NCBI GenBank assembly: GCA_965116595.1
Contig: OZ220708.1
Span: 124,001-188,000 of the forward strand
DNA: 64,000 nucleotides
From: G963663315 sp963668255
Lineage (GTDB): Bacteria; Pseudomonadota; Gammaproteobacteria; Arenicellales; Poriferihabitantaceae
Direction of reading: 5' to 3'
The translations under genes and the position numbers were made by a program. Every line of letters starts with the position of its first letter. Position 1 is the stretch's first letter. This document shows, in pieces, positions 1 to 9,407 of the stretch. The notes under the pieces are model-generated. The model had not been told where the DNA came from and did not search any database. It saw nothing but the letters and a program-made list of their open reading frames with translations.

Positions 1-76
1 CTTCATGTCGTCCCCCGTGTTTTCATGTCTTTGTTCCTGGTGATATATTACGCAATAGTATACAACTGAAGAGATC

Positions 77-1150
77 ATGACGAACCATTCAAAACAATCC
101 TCCCCCCGTGAGTCCACCAGCCGGCTGGAGTCTCGAACCCTTGCGGATATTGCCCCGGATGAAGTAAAAACCGTGGTGGATCAATACACAGAGCTTCACC
201 ATGATCACCTGAGTGGGTCACCTGAACACAGAAAAGATCAGTATGTGACGCTCGTCAACCACTATTACGATCTGGTAACCGATTTCTACGAGTTCGGCTG
301 GGGTCAGTCCTTTCATTTCGCTCCCCGGAAACGGGGCGAGAGTTTCAGGGCATCGCTTCTCAGGCACCAGCAGTTTCTCGCCGAACGTTTATCCTTGATG
401 GCGGGGATGCGGATACTTGACGTGGGGTGCGGAGTCGGAGGACCCATGGGTAATCTGTCCCGTTCTTCCGGCGCCGGATTTGTCGGTATCAACAACAATG
501 CCTACCAGATCAAGCGCGCGAAATATCATACCCGGGATGTTCGGTCATTATGCAAATTCATTCACGCCGATTACATGCGGATTCCCGAGAATGACAACTG
601 CTATGACGGCGCCATTGCCATCGAATCCATGCCCCACGCTCCGGACAAGACCGTCGCATTCCGGGAGATATTCCGCGTCCTGCGGCCGGGAGCCTGCTTT
701 ACGGGCTACGATTGGTGTCTTACGGAAAGTTTCGACCCGCAGAACGCGGAGCATCTGCGGATCAAGAAGGGAATTGAAACCGGGAATGGACTACCGGATA
801 TTGTCGGTATGGCGGAAATCTGTGACGCGCTTGAAATGGCCGGGTTCGACCTTCTGGAGAGCTACGACCTCGCTCCTGAATCGGACCCGGAAACGCCCTG
901 GTATCGGGCCTTGCAGGGTCGTGATTTCACGATCAAGAGTATACCGCGCGCACCGATAGGCCGTTCCCTGACGAATTTCACGCTAAGGGTAGCGGAGAAG
1001 GTTCGGCTGGTTCCGCAAGGCACTCCTGCAGTCAGCACGATTCTGAACAACGGAGCAGACTCTCTGGTCGAAGGCGGCGAGTCCGGGATATTCACACCCA
1101 TGTTTTTCTTCCTGGCCCGCAAACCCGGCGCACGGGAGACTGAACCATAA
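77..1150 (+). CDS. smt: Sterol C-24 methyltransferase (SMT/ERG6 family)
   Basis: Predicted to transfer a methyl group from S-adenosylmethionine to the C24 double bond of a sterol side chain. Seen in the 357-aa product: the SMT-specific aromatic stretch YEFGWGQSFHFAPR (71-84), the SAM-binding motif LDVGCGVGGP (114-123), the family segment IESMPHAP (182-189), GIETGNGLPDI (about 232-242) and a C-terminal sterol-methyltransferase domain ending near FTPMFFFLARKP. Length fits eukaryotic SMTs. The ATG is preceded by GAAGAG. The gene converges on the epoxidase-cyclase fusion with a 32-bp gap, so it is a separate transcript of the same pathway. A generic small-molecule methyltransferase is the alternative, but the YEFGWG motif and the sterol neighbours argue against it. 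SMTs are rare in bacteria; the number of C24 methylations cannot be read from sequence. Confidence 0.92.
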   Translation: MTNHSKQSSPRESTSRLESRTLADIAPDEVKTVVDQYTELHHDHLSGSPEHRKDQYVTLVNHYYDLVTDFYEFGWGQSFHFAPRKRGESFRASLLRHQQFLAERLSLMAGMRILDVGCGVGGPMGNLSRSSGAGFVGINNNAYQIKRAKYHTRDVRSLCKFIHADYMRIPENDNCYDGAIAIESMPHAPDKTVAFREIFRVLRPGACFTGYDWCLTESFDPQNAEHLRIKKGIETGNGLPDIVGMAEICDALEMAGFDLLESYDLAPESDPETPWYRALQGRDFTIKSIPRAPIGRSLTNFTLRVAEKVRLVPQGTPAVSTILNNGADSLVEGGESGIFTPMFFFLARKPGARETEP

Positions 1151-1182
1151 GAAAACCGCTCCCGCCGGGGGCGTGGACAGCG

Positions 1183-4100
1183 CTAATTTGAAAGGCGTAC
1201 AGACGCAGTTGGTTCCGCGGGAGTATTCAGGTCCAGCCGGGCCCGGCGACGCTTCTCGTAGAGGCCGAGCGCATGCAGGGGAAAGTAGAGTCGATACAAC
1301 GCATAATCCAGCAGGGCTGTGCGAAAAAAGACTCCGGCCATGTCCTGCCTGGGCCAGGATCCGTCCGGCTTCTGGGTGTCGAGCAGGAACCGGGCGCCCT
1401 TCGAAATTGCGTTCCAGTTGGAATCTCCCGCCTCCAGAAGCGCGATCATCGCCCACGCTGTCGCAATAACCTGACTTTCCTCGTGCGCCACGTATCGACC
1501 GGTCAGACAGCCGCTGTGATGCTCACCCCATCCGCCGTTACTGTGCTGCCGGTCCAACAGCCACCGGCAGGCCAGACGTAACGCCGGGTCTCCCGGACGG
1601 GATCCGGCGCCAAGCAGCCCCCTGATCCCGAAAAGGGTGCCATAAATGAACTGAACGCCCCACACGCCGCGCCAGGATCCATCGACTGCCTGGGACCGCC
1701 GGAGCCAGACATCCGCCCGTGTGATTGCCTTCATAACCGCCTGACCGGCGCTGTTCGGGAAATGCCGTCTGCAGGCGGCGAATGCTGCGAGACAGGAGGC
1801 AGTGCACTCGACATAAGAATTCTCAGTCATCGAGTCGCCAAACATTTCGGTCGGATTCAGCCATTCCAGGCCAAACCGGGAACGTTTCGCCTCATAACTG
1901 CCAAAACCACCATCACGGTTTTGCCCGCGCAACATGAATTGAATCGCATCACTGAACATTGCGGCATCTGCGGCTTTGTGTCGGGCCGCGATCAACCCAA
2001 GCGTCGCTTCTGCGGTACAGTCCGTCACCGGCCAGCCATGCCACCCCCCGGCAAAACACCAACCGCCCTTGGGGTCATTCCGATACGCCTCGCGAAAGCC
2101 TTCAAAACTTGTGCGTATTTGCTGCCGACAAAGGAAGTCAGCGCCGTTTGACATGGCATTTTCGACACCGTCTATATCGGATACCATTGCCAACGCCTGG
2201 AGCGCGAATCCCGTGTCCCACGCAGCGCTTCTCGCGCCAGTGACTCGCATTCCATTCTCCTCGTCTTCCCAGACCCAACCGTTCAGGCGTTGCAGAGCCC
2301 GGAGACAGTCTGGATCGTCCGCATCCCGTATCCACAAGGCAACAATATTGAGCATTCCGCTGACCGGGGAAATGCTTGTGTGGTCGGTGGTTTGCAGTTC
2401 CCACTTGATGTGCCGGTTAATCCGATCCAGACATCGGTTACGGAGACGTTGTGTGTGATAACGTTCGTATATTCTTGCAATCCTGTATCCGGCCCGCAGC
2501 CAAAAACCGGGGCGCACATAAAGGTCATCGCCCCGCAAGCGGCTACCAGCGGTGGAAAAATCGACATTCGCGAATCCTTCGGGAAACAGCTCCTCTCTTA
2601 ACGACACGATCACAGGAGTCATGGGCGCCTGGAACCGATGCGGATAAATCGCCGACATGGCCATGTAGATAAGCCGGGTATGACAGTACCAGTTCGAGGG
2701 ATGTATCGCGAACCGGCGCGGCAAGGCCCACAACTCCGGCAGAATGACGTTCACTCCGCGCCAGTCGTAGAGATTAAGAAGCGCCAGCCAGAATTTTCCC
2801 CAACTCGGAATATCGACAACTCCTCCGACCTGCAGGAATTGGCTGGCTGGCCTGAGCAATGGATCATCCTGCTGGACGCCAAGCAACCTGGCCGCGACGT
2901 AGACCAGAGTGGTAACAAACAGATGAGGCTGCGAGCGCTCATGCATACCCCACAACCCGCCATCGAGACGGGTTTGCGCGAAAGAACGCAGAATAAGCCG
3001 GCATCGACCGGGTTCAATGGGTTTTTCAATGATGTGATGCAACAGCACATATTGCGCGGTGAGCATGGGACACCACACCATCTCCCCTTCCCAGGCCCCG
3101 CTATCATCCTGCAACTCCAGCAGACACCTGGCCGCACCCTTCAATGCCGGAGCCGCATCGGGGGGGGCAAGCGCCAAAGAGCGATCAGGCCGGAAGGTGT
3201 GAACTTTCGATGGCATGGAACTCTGAAACACGCCTGCCAGCGCGCGCCAGGTCTGCTCATCCAGTGTCCCGCTCCCGCTTCTCGCCCTGTACAGCCGCCA
3301 AATGCTTCGCAAGAGCCATCCAATTCTGACCGCAAGCGCATAATTGACATCGCTGGCCCTGCGCCAGGCAAGCCGATCACGGGATCGTGGAATTTGCTTG
3401 AAAACCGTGCGAGCCACCGTTCCGAAAAATGCCATCCCCATGCCGACCGCCGAAATATCTTCACAACCAAGCAGACGCATGGTTCGATCACGGAACACAG
3501 AGTTTGTCCGGGCGCTGCGATAGATAGTGCGCCTGATCGCGGCGGCCTCGGCCCGATGGTCGGTAAAGACCTCGTAAAGTCCCATGGCGAGAAACACCGA
3601 TGTCCGGGTCGCGCGGAAACGTTGCGCAGTAAAGTCCTGAAAATCCTCATTCTCGGCCAGCAAAACCGCATCGCCGAAACCAAAGGTCATTCCCATCGCC
3701 GTCATCGGATGATAGTGCCCTGCAGCATCGCCAATCAGCACACAACGCGGACTCCCGAAAGTAACATGCGGCCTCAGTTTGTTGGCGGAAACCTGGAATT
3801 GCCGCATCCGCAAAGCATCCACAAACGCGGAGCAAAGCTGGTCCGGTAATAAATCGACATACGAGTCCAGCAAAAAACTGATCCGGTCCCTGGATGTCGT
3901 GTGGTCCAGCGGGATATCAACCATCAACCGGACATGATGCTCCCCCAGACGGTACATGAGTACTGGACCCGGCCCGCCAAGCAGCACATGACCGTAACCT
4001 TCAAGCGGCAGCTTTACCCCATTCAATACGACGCCAACTGTTTGCGAGCAGATAATCGGGCTTCTTGACAAACCCAGCGACTTGCGAACGATGGACGCCT

Positions 4101-4566
4101 GACCATCGGCGCCGATTATCCGTGAAGCAGTCAGGGTTTCCTCACTGCCGTGCTTTGTATAGATGACCTTCCCGTCTTCGACATGCTGTGCCCGCGCCGG
4201 GGAAAGCAGTTCTACTTCCGGCTCATTTCTGACCGCTTCACGCAGGCTCGAGACCAGTGAAGCGTGCTCGCATGCCAACCCGCGGGACCCGTCCGGGTAA
4301 GGGAAGACGATGGGGTTCCCGCCATCTTCCGGGAATACTGCGAATCCTGTGCCTGCCGGGTCTTTAGTCTTCGAGCCGGGTTCAATCCCGAAGTCACGCA
4401 GTATTCTCGCGGCAGGCGGATGCAGCCATTCCCCCGCCAGTCTCTGGGCGGCTCTCGGATTTGCTTCAAACAAGGCCACCCTGGCGCCTTTTCGCGCGTG
4501 AGCGAGCGCACACAGGCTGCCTACCGGACCCGCGCCAACGATAGCAACGTCGTAGCTCCGGGACAT
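1183..4566 (-). CDS. Squalene monooxygenase-oxidosqualene cyclase fusion
   Basis: A single 1127-aa protein carries two consecutive sterol enzymes. Residues about 5-390 are an FAD monooxygenase of squalene-epoxidase type: dinucleotide motif VAIVGAGPVGSL (7-18), GADG (152-155) and the FAD-binding GDAAGH (279-284). After a linker of about 70 residues, residues about 463-1108 are a full-length triterpene cyclase with QW repeats (for example DGSWRGVWG, SNGGWGE, PDGSWPR), NWYCHTR (625-631), YVECT (918-922) and the oxidosqualene-cyclase acid motif DCTAE (849-853), not the DxDD of squalene-hopene cyclases. Predicted reaction: squalene to 2,3-oxidosqualene to a protosterol. V847, two residues before the catalytic Asp, matches the Val of lanosterol synthases rather than the Ile of cycloartenol synthases. 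Start: ATG 4566, eight bases after the CYP51 stop; an in-frame GTG at 4602 would overlap CYP51. It is the last gene of the operon. Confidence 0.93.
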   Translation of the reverse strand: MSRSYDVAIVGAGPVGSLCALAHARKGARVALFEANPRAAQRLAGEWLHPPAARILRDFGIEPGSKTKDPAGTGFAVFPEDGGNPIVFPYPDGSRGLACEHASLVSSLREAVRNEPEVELLSPARAQHVEDGKVIYTKHGSEETLTASRIIGADGQASIVRKSLGLSRSPIICSQTVGVVLNGVKLPLEGYGHVLLGGPGPVLMYRLGEHHVRLMVDIPLDHTTSRDRISFLLDSYVDLLPDQLCSAFVDALRMRQFQVSANKLRPHVTFGSPRCVLIGDAAGHYHPMTAMGMTFGFGDAVLLAENEDFQDFTAQRFRATRTSVFLAMGLYEVFTDHRAEAAAIRRTIYRSARTNSVFRDRTMRLLGCEDISAVGMGMAFFGTVARTVFKQIPRSRDRLAWRRASDVNYALAVRIGWLLRSIWRLYRARSGSGTLDEQTWRALAGVFQSSMPSKVHTFRPDRSLALAPPDAAPALKGAARCLLELQDDSGAWEGEMVWCPMLTAQYVLLHHIIEKPIEPGRCRLILRSFAQTRLDGGLWGMHERSQPHLFVTTLVYVAARLLGVQQDDPLLRPASQFLQVGGVVDIPSWGKFWLALLNLYDWRGVNVILPELWALPRRFAIHPSNWYCHTRLIYMAMSAIYPHRFQAPMTPVIVSLREELFPEGFANVDFSTAGSRLRGDDLYVRPGFWLRAGYRIARIYERYHTQRLRNRCLDRINRHIKWELQTTDHTSISPVSGMLNIVALWIRDADDPDCLRALQRLNGWVWEDEENGMRVTGARSAAWDTGFALQALAMVSDIDGVENAMSNGADFLCRQQIRTSFEGFREAYRNDPKGGWCFAGGWHGWPVTDCTAEATLGLIAARHKAADAAMFSDAIQFMLRGQNRDGGFGSYEAKRSRFGLEWLNPTEMFGDSMTENSYVECTASCLAAFAACRRHFPNSAGQAVMKAITRADVWLRRSQAVDGSWRGVWGVQFIYGTLFGIRGLLGAGSRPGDPALRLACRWLLDRQHSNGGWGEHHSGCLTGRYVAHEESQVIATAWAMIALLEAGDSNWNAISKGARFLLDTQKPDGSWPRQDMAGVFFRTALLDYALYRLYFPLHALGLYEKRRRARLDLNTPAEPTASVRLSN

Positions 4567-4573
4567 CCGTCGG

Positions 4574-5988
4574 TCACCTGAACACGCCTGATGGCCTGTC
4601 ACTACGACGGTGGTAACGGACTCGGCAAGGTCCCTGTGGGCCGGTTACCCAACTACCATAATTCGGGAGGGGGTGGGCGGTGTCCATACGAAAATCGAAT
4701 CGGTCGAACAACACAGTCCAGATTGCTTTTAGCTGTAGTAAAGCAAAATGTTGCCCCATACAGCGATGCTTTCCACCGCCAAAGCCAATCAGGGTGTAGT
4801 GATGCTGTTTATCCTCTCTGGCAGGGGGAGCAAATCGATCCGGATTAAATCGGTCCGGATCAGAAAATATATGCGGCAACCGGTGGGAAACTGCTGGCGA
4901 CACCATGGTCAGGGCGCCAGCCGGGATCGTATAACCCCCGTACTGCAAGGGTTTGAGCGCCTTGCGGATCAGCATGATCAATGGCGGGTGCAGCCGCTCG
5001 CACTCACGCACGGCATATTCCAGGGCTACTTGCCGTTTGAGACTCGCAAGACTCATGACGCCCGTCCCGGAGTAGATGTCCTCAATCTCGTCCCTTACCC
5101 GCGCCAGATATGAAGGTTCCCTCAGAATCTCCAGAGCGGTCCAGGTCGCAAGAACGGCGTCGTGTGTTGACCCGCAAACAACACCGTCAGCAGGATGCCG
5201 GTAACCTCCTCATCGGTCAACGCCCGCCCATCCTTGTAACGAGCGTCCATCAGGGTCTGCATGAAATCGTCAGCGCGGGACCCGGCGCATCGACGTTCAT
5301 TCATTACCGAGCTGAAGAGCGCGGACACTTTATTTCGCGCCCGGTCGCGGGAACGATGAGCGGGAGTAGGTAATCGGGGGAAGAAAAACCCTAAAGTATT
5401 GATGCCGTTTTGCAGTTCGTGATAGGCATCAGCAAAACCTGAATCCACCTGATCCCGGATTTCTTGCCCGATCAGGCAGCGGCTGGCAATCTTGACAGTG
5501 AGTTCGTTCATTGCTCGCGACAGATCAATTTCTCCGTTCTCTCCCAGGGTATCGGCAAACCGGCCGGTTTCTTCAAACATCAATTCGGCGAACTTTCGCA
5601 TTGCGGATTCACGAAGCGCCGGATACAGAAATCCCAGTTGCTCAGCCATGAGGTCGGGAGATACATCGTAAGCCACGCCACGTCCGAATATGGGGACCGT
5701 GAACTGGTAGACGGCCCTGGCGTTTAACTGGTCATCAGGCGCCCTGAACCAGAAATCGTGAGCTATTGGACCCGTGAAAAGAAAAAATTCACGGAATCCG
5801 ACCCGAAGCCGAAAAAGATCTCCGCACTCTTGCCATCCACGACTCAACAACGATACCGGATCCTTCAGAAATTCAGGCAGATGACCGATCAACGGCCACC
5901 CGCCCGCAAACCCGGGAGCGACTTTTGCCGATCGTGACGAGGATTCTGCCGAACCCGGAAATTTCACACTGTCAGAGCGCTGTTCCAT
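4574..5988 (-). pseudogene. cyp51: Sterol 14-alpha-demethylase CYP51, frameshifted
   Basis: A cytochrome P450 of CYP51 type split over two frames. The N-terminal part (5988 to about 5122) has GVAYDVSPDLMAEQ and the I-helix AGQHTT; directly after this the frame runs into a stop (TGA 5124-5122). The other frame continues the family sequence as ATWTALEIL and goes on to the K-helix ECER, RFNPDRF and the haem ligand motif FGGGKHRCMG, ending at 4574. The two halves join if one base is restored between about 5130 and 5150, so a single-base deletion explains it. Nothing else is decayed, so a sequencing or assembly error, a recent mutation or recoding are all possible. Start chosen at ATG 5988 (MEQRSDS), with GGGGCAGGG just upstream and 8 bp from the preceding reductase stop. 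If intact it would remove the 14-alpha methyl group of the protosterol. Confidence 0.88.
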
Positions 5989-5996
5989 CCCTGCCC

Positions 5997-7124
5997 CTAA
6001 TAGATGAATGGCAACATGGAATAACGTACCCGCTGTGTGTAGCGCTCCCACAATTCGCCATACTTGGCGCGACAACGGCGATCATCACGCCTGGAACGAT
6101 GCCACAGCAGACCCGCGAGCCATGCGGGCAACAGGAAAGGCGCCCAGTATGCGAACCCGGTGGTAAGAGCGAAGGCAAGGTAGACACAGATCTCTCCCGT
6201 ATAATTAAGGTGTCGCCCAATACCCCAGAATCCGGAGACGAGCAGGCGCCCGTCCAGGGATTGGGCGGGCTGCCCCCAGATCAAGACATCCGGGTCACTC
6301 TTGAAACGGTGCTTTTGTTCGTTAGCGCCCCGAAAGAGGCAGAATCCGAAGGCAAACAGCAAAACGATCAGGATTGCGGCAATCGGAGACAGAGACACTT
6401 CCGCGTGAACGAGATACCAGCCGGGGAGACAGTAGAAAAATGGCACCAGCACATAGTCTCCCCAAATCAACATCCAGCCAAAGCGCTCGCTGACGATGTC
6501 CCAGGTATGGATCATCCCGTGTTCGAACTGGAAATAGTTCAACACGTACAACCCGGTGAAAATCTGGTAAAGCGCCATGGCCAGACTCAGTTGCCCGTAT
6601 GCTTCGTATTGGACTATGGCGAAAGATGCGTTGAACAGCGCCAGGCCGATCAGGGAAGGACGGTAGCTGTAAAACTTCAAATCTACCCCGTACAAGGTCG
6701 GATCACGTTCCACGCCAAAGAAAAAGTCACGCCATTTTCGTGCGCCGGGTTCCTGCGCCAGGTTCCTGCGCCGGACACCACGCCAATATAATAAGACGGA
6801 AAGCGCAAATGCAAACCCGTTCGCCACCACAAACAAAGCGGCAAAGTGAGTATACAGCGCTGAAAGAGAAAACCAGCCGAAGGCTTGAGCGAGAAATCCA
6901 GCGATCACGGTAAGCAGGAACAGGTTGAGGCCGTTGAGCTTGTAGATCTTTGACAGTCTTCCTTTGCGTTTCGGCCCTTCGACCCGCCGTCCCGCCAGGA
7001 AAATGGATCCTGCAAACAAACCGCCGACGAAAACCGACATCATGATCGCGGCTTCAAGCAAGCCGGGCCATGACAGCATGGACAACAGGGAGTGCAGTTC
7101 CAGGACCGGCATCACCACCATCAC
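5997..7124 (-). CDS. C-14 sterol reductase (ERG4/ERG24 family)
   Basis: Integral membrane sterol reductase of 375 aa, predicted to reduce the delta-14 double bond left by CYP51 using NADPH. The sequence has about eight to ten hydrophobic segments and both ERG4/ERG24 family signatures near the C terminus: LLVSGFWGIGRHLNYTGE and the tail DDRRCRAKYGELWERY followed by PFIY at the end. The ATG overlaps the stop of the Rieske oxygenase by four bases (ATGA), so the genes are translationally coupled. Position next to CYP51 supports C-14 rather than C-7 or C-24 reduction, but substrate preference inside this family is hard to tell from sequence. Confidence 0.87.
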   Translation of the reverse strand: MMVVMPVLELHSLLSMLSWPGLLEAAIMMSVFVGGLFAGSIFLAGRRVEGPKRKGRLSKIYKLNGLNLFLLTVIAGFLAQAFGWFSLSALYTHFAALFVVANGFAFALSVLLYWRGVRRRNLAQEPGARKWRDFFFGVERDPTLYGVDLKFYSYRPSLIGLALFNASFAIVQYEAYGQLSLAMALYQIFTGLYVLNYFQFEHGMIHTWDIVSERFGWMLIWGDYVLVPFFYCLPGWYLVHAEVSLSPIAAILIVLLFAFGFCLFRGANEQKHRFKSDPDVLIWGQPAQSLDGRLLVSGFWGIGRHLNYTGEICVYLAFALTTGFAYWAPFLLPAWLAGLLWHRSRRDDRRCRAKYGELWERYTQRVRYSMLPFIY

Positions 7125-8197
7125 TTCTCCCGTGCCAGATACTCACTCCATTTTCGCACGGTTACTTTCTGGAATGCCTTTACCACCGGATTAAACTCGA
7201 CAGGACGGGCATCCCAATGCCTCTCGTAACCCTGTTGCTCTGCTTCGACGGCAACACGATCCTGATCCAGCAAGGGAGCGATGAGAAGGCGGTTCGATAT
7301 ATTCAAAACAGTGGTCATCGCGAAACGGGGGATATGTACCGGCAACAAGGGTATCTTCAACGACTTGAAGTAGAACAGGAAAAACACCCGTGTGGTACGC
7401 TCATCAATCGGCAACACAAATAGCCAGTGTTTAATCGCATCATCGGTATTCGACCATTGGTAAGGGTATTCGTAGCAAAGCTCCATGTGATTGGTGTTCA
7501 TCCGCTTGTGATCGACAAACAATCTCGAGACAGGGCCGCGACCGACCTGCGTATCGTAAGCGAGGTGTACATTGTCACCAATAGTCTCACAGTGGGTCAG
7601 GGTGGCGCCATCAAAGGGCCGGTATCGACGATGCAGCCAGGCGTGAGTAAAATCACTCACGTTGTCGATCACCATTGAATGGTGCGCCGACCAGGTGAAA
7701 CTGAGCGGTACACAAGCCCACCGCGCGCGCCCCTCAAGCTCGGGGATTTCGGGGATCTGGCGATGCTCTGCACACTCCGGCTCCCCGGGAAACAACCAGA
7801 CCAGACCGTAACGGACCTTTACAGGATAGCTCCGTACAACAGGCTTCGGAAGGCCGCCTCCGGAGTGGTCATGAGGAATATCGGCGCGACGTCCGTTTTC
7901 ATCGTACTGCCAGCCATGGTAGGCGCATACGAGCCGACAGCCTTGCACTTCTCCCAGAGAGAGCTTGATCTGGCGGTGTGCACAAACGTTGTCAAGCGCA
8001 TGAAACGAACCATCCGTCCCACGATACAGCGCAATGGAACGTTTCCAGAAAACGACTTCGGTTACTGTTCCCGGTTTGATCCGGTGAGCCTGTTCAACCG
8101 CATACCAGTAATCAGGATCCAGACCCGTAGCCCGCACCTGCTGGCGCAGGTTGCCAGCTTCCTCGAATTGAGGAGGCGCTCCCGACACCGGATTCAT
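7121..8197 (-). CDS. sdmA: Rieske oxygenase, SdmA-like sterol C-4 demethylase
   Basis: Rieske-type non-haem iron oxygenase of 358 aa. The [2Fe-2S] ligands are C72-x-H74 and C91-x2-H94 (CAHRQIK and CAYHGWQYD); the mononuclear iron site is DFTHAWLH (D182, H185, H189). In Methylococcus capsulatus a Rieske oxygenase, SdmA, works with an NAD-dependent dehydrogenase, SdmB, to remove one C-4 methyl group from sterols; the adjacent dehydrogenase gene makes the same assignment likely here. Start ATG 8197 overlaps the dehydrogenase stop by four bases (ATGA); an in-frame start at 8290 would lie well inside that gene. No dedicated ferredoxin or reductase is encoded in the window, so electrons must come from elsewhere. 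Confidence 0.85.
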   Translation of the reverse strand: MNPVSGAPPQFEEAGNLRQQVRATGLDPDYWYAVEQAHRIKPGTVTEVVFWKRSIALYRGTDGSFHALDNVCAHRQIKLSLGEVQGCRLVCAYHGWQYDENGRRADIPHDHSGGGLPKPVVRSYPVKVRYGLVWLFPGEPECAEHRQIPEIPELEGRARWACVPLSFTWSAHHSMVIDNVSDFTHAWLHRRYRPFDGATLTHCETIGDNVHLAYDTQVGRGPVSRLFVDHKRMNTNHMELCYEYPYQWSNTDDAIKHWLFVLPIDERTTRVFFLFYFKSLKIPLLPVHIPRFAMTTVLNISNRLLIAPLLDQDRVAVEAEQQGYERHWDARPVEFNPVVKAFQKVTVRKWSEYLAREK

Positions 8198-9336
8198 ATT
8201 GAACCGCCTTCGGAAATGATCGGCAAATCCTGGTTCACCACCGGATTTTCCACTCGCCTCATGACATCCTCGCAAGGGCGTTTCGCGCACGGGTTCTTGA
8301 TCGCGTCACGATAGTAGTGGAATGCGTACGCCTCATGAACCGCAGCACGGATGCTGGTTGGCTGATAGCCAAGCTCCCGTTTCGCCTTGCTGGTGTTCGC
8401 GTGGCGGCGCATTTTTAACAGGCGGATGGCCCCGGGCGTGAACCGCTGGGGAAAGTCAGGGTGAAACCGGCTCAGATAAAAGCTCGCCGCTTCTGAAAAC
8501 GCGAGCATCACATGAACCGGGATACGTCTGCCCGGACGCTTAATACCGGACACTTCCTCATATAGATCCAGTATCTCGGATATGGTTTTGTACTCACTGC
8601 TGAAAATATATTTTTCACCCGAATGTCCCCGATGCATACACAACAGATGCCCTTCCACAATATCCCGCGCCGCGACAAACTCGAACCCACCATCCACATA
8701 AGCCCGGAGCTTGCCATTGGTATAGTCGCACAAGGTCCTTCCCAGTCGCGAAGGTAAATAATCGTTGCCTCCAACCACCGCGCAGCAGGTTGCGACTACG
8801 ACATCCTGCCCCATCGCCGCGGCGCGCCAGCACTCATGTTCAACCAGCACCTTGCTGCGCTCGTAGGGCGTCGTGCGCTCCATCGGATAGAACTGCATTG
8901 TCTCATCACTGGGGGCATCCGGTTTATCCGGATCGTAACCGACCGCGCTGAAAGAACCGGTCACCACGACCCGACCGGCTTCGGATTCCCGCGCCGCCTG
9001 CAATACATTACGGGTACCGAGAACGTTGCATTCGTATATTTTCCGGCGCCAGGCGCTATTGCCATCAATAGTGGATATTTGCGCGGCGACATGATAAACA
9101 CCCTGGCAACCCTCGACAGCCTGTCTGGTAGCGTCCGGATTCCGGATGTCACCAAACCAACGCTCCACATCAAGACCTTCCAGCGCTTCATTGTTATCCT
9201 CGTGTCTCAAGAGCGCCCGTACCCGGATGCCATCGTTGAGCAGTCGGCGAACAAGATTGGCGCCTACATGCCCGGCCCCCCCGGTAACGAGAACAGGCGG
9301 AGCGGAGGAGTCAAAAGAGTCAAAGGAAGCGCTCAT
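8194..9336 (-). CDS. sdmB: 3-beta-hydroxysteroid dehydrogenase-like, SdmB-like sterol C-4 decarboxylase
   Basis: Extended short-chain dehydrogenase of 380 aa. The NAD-binding glycine motif is VTGGAGHVGANL (17-28), and the catalytic pair is Y158 and K162 in YERSK, with serines at 127-129. It resembles the 3-beta-HSD/NSDHL family and SdmB, which oxidises the 3-hydroxyl and decarboxylates the C-4 acid made by SdmA. It is the first gene of the sterol operon, about 70 nt downstream of a strong promoter, and overlaps the next gene by four bases. No clear ribosome-binding site precedes the ATG (only AAG close by). A generic sugar epimerase is the alternative, made less likely by context. Confidence 0.83.
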   Translation of the reverse strand: MSASFDSFDSSAPPVLVTGGAGHVGANLVRRLLNDGIRVRALLRHEDNNEALEGLDVERWFGDIRNPDATRQAVEGCQGVYHVAAQISTIDGNSAWRRKIYECNVLGTRNVLQAARESEAGRVVVTGSFSAVGYDPDKPDAPSDETMQFYPMERTTPYERSKVLVEHECWRAAAMGQDVVVATCCAVVGGNDYLPSRLGRTLCDYTNGKLRAYVDGGFEFVAARDIVEGHLLCMHRGHSGEKYIFSSEYKTISEILDLYEEVSGIKRPGRRIPVHVMLAFSEAASFYLSRFHPDFPQRFTPGAIRLLKMRRHANTSKAKRELGYQPTSIRAAVHEAYAFHYYRDAIKNPCAKRPCEDVMRRVENPVVNQDLPIISEGGSI

Positions 9337-9407
9337 TCTTGAATTCGTTGCAAAAACTGATAAATTTGGAATATGAGACCAGTTAAGCGTTTTTTAGTGC
9401 AGGATTC

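Noticed and set aside
1..76. Promoter for the sterol methyltransferase
   Set aside because: TTGTTC and TATATT/TAGTAT-like hexamers exist, but spacing is poor and upstream sequence is missing, so no call is made.
2638..3849. 403-codon open frame on the plus strand
   Set aside because: It lies antisense to the epoxidase-cyclase fusion, has no recognisable domain and arises from codon bias of the opposite strand.
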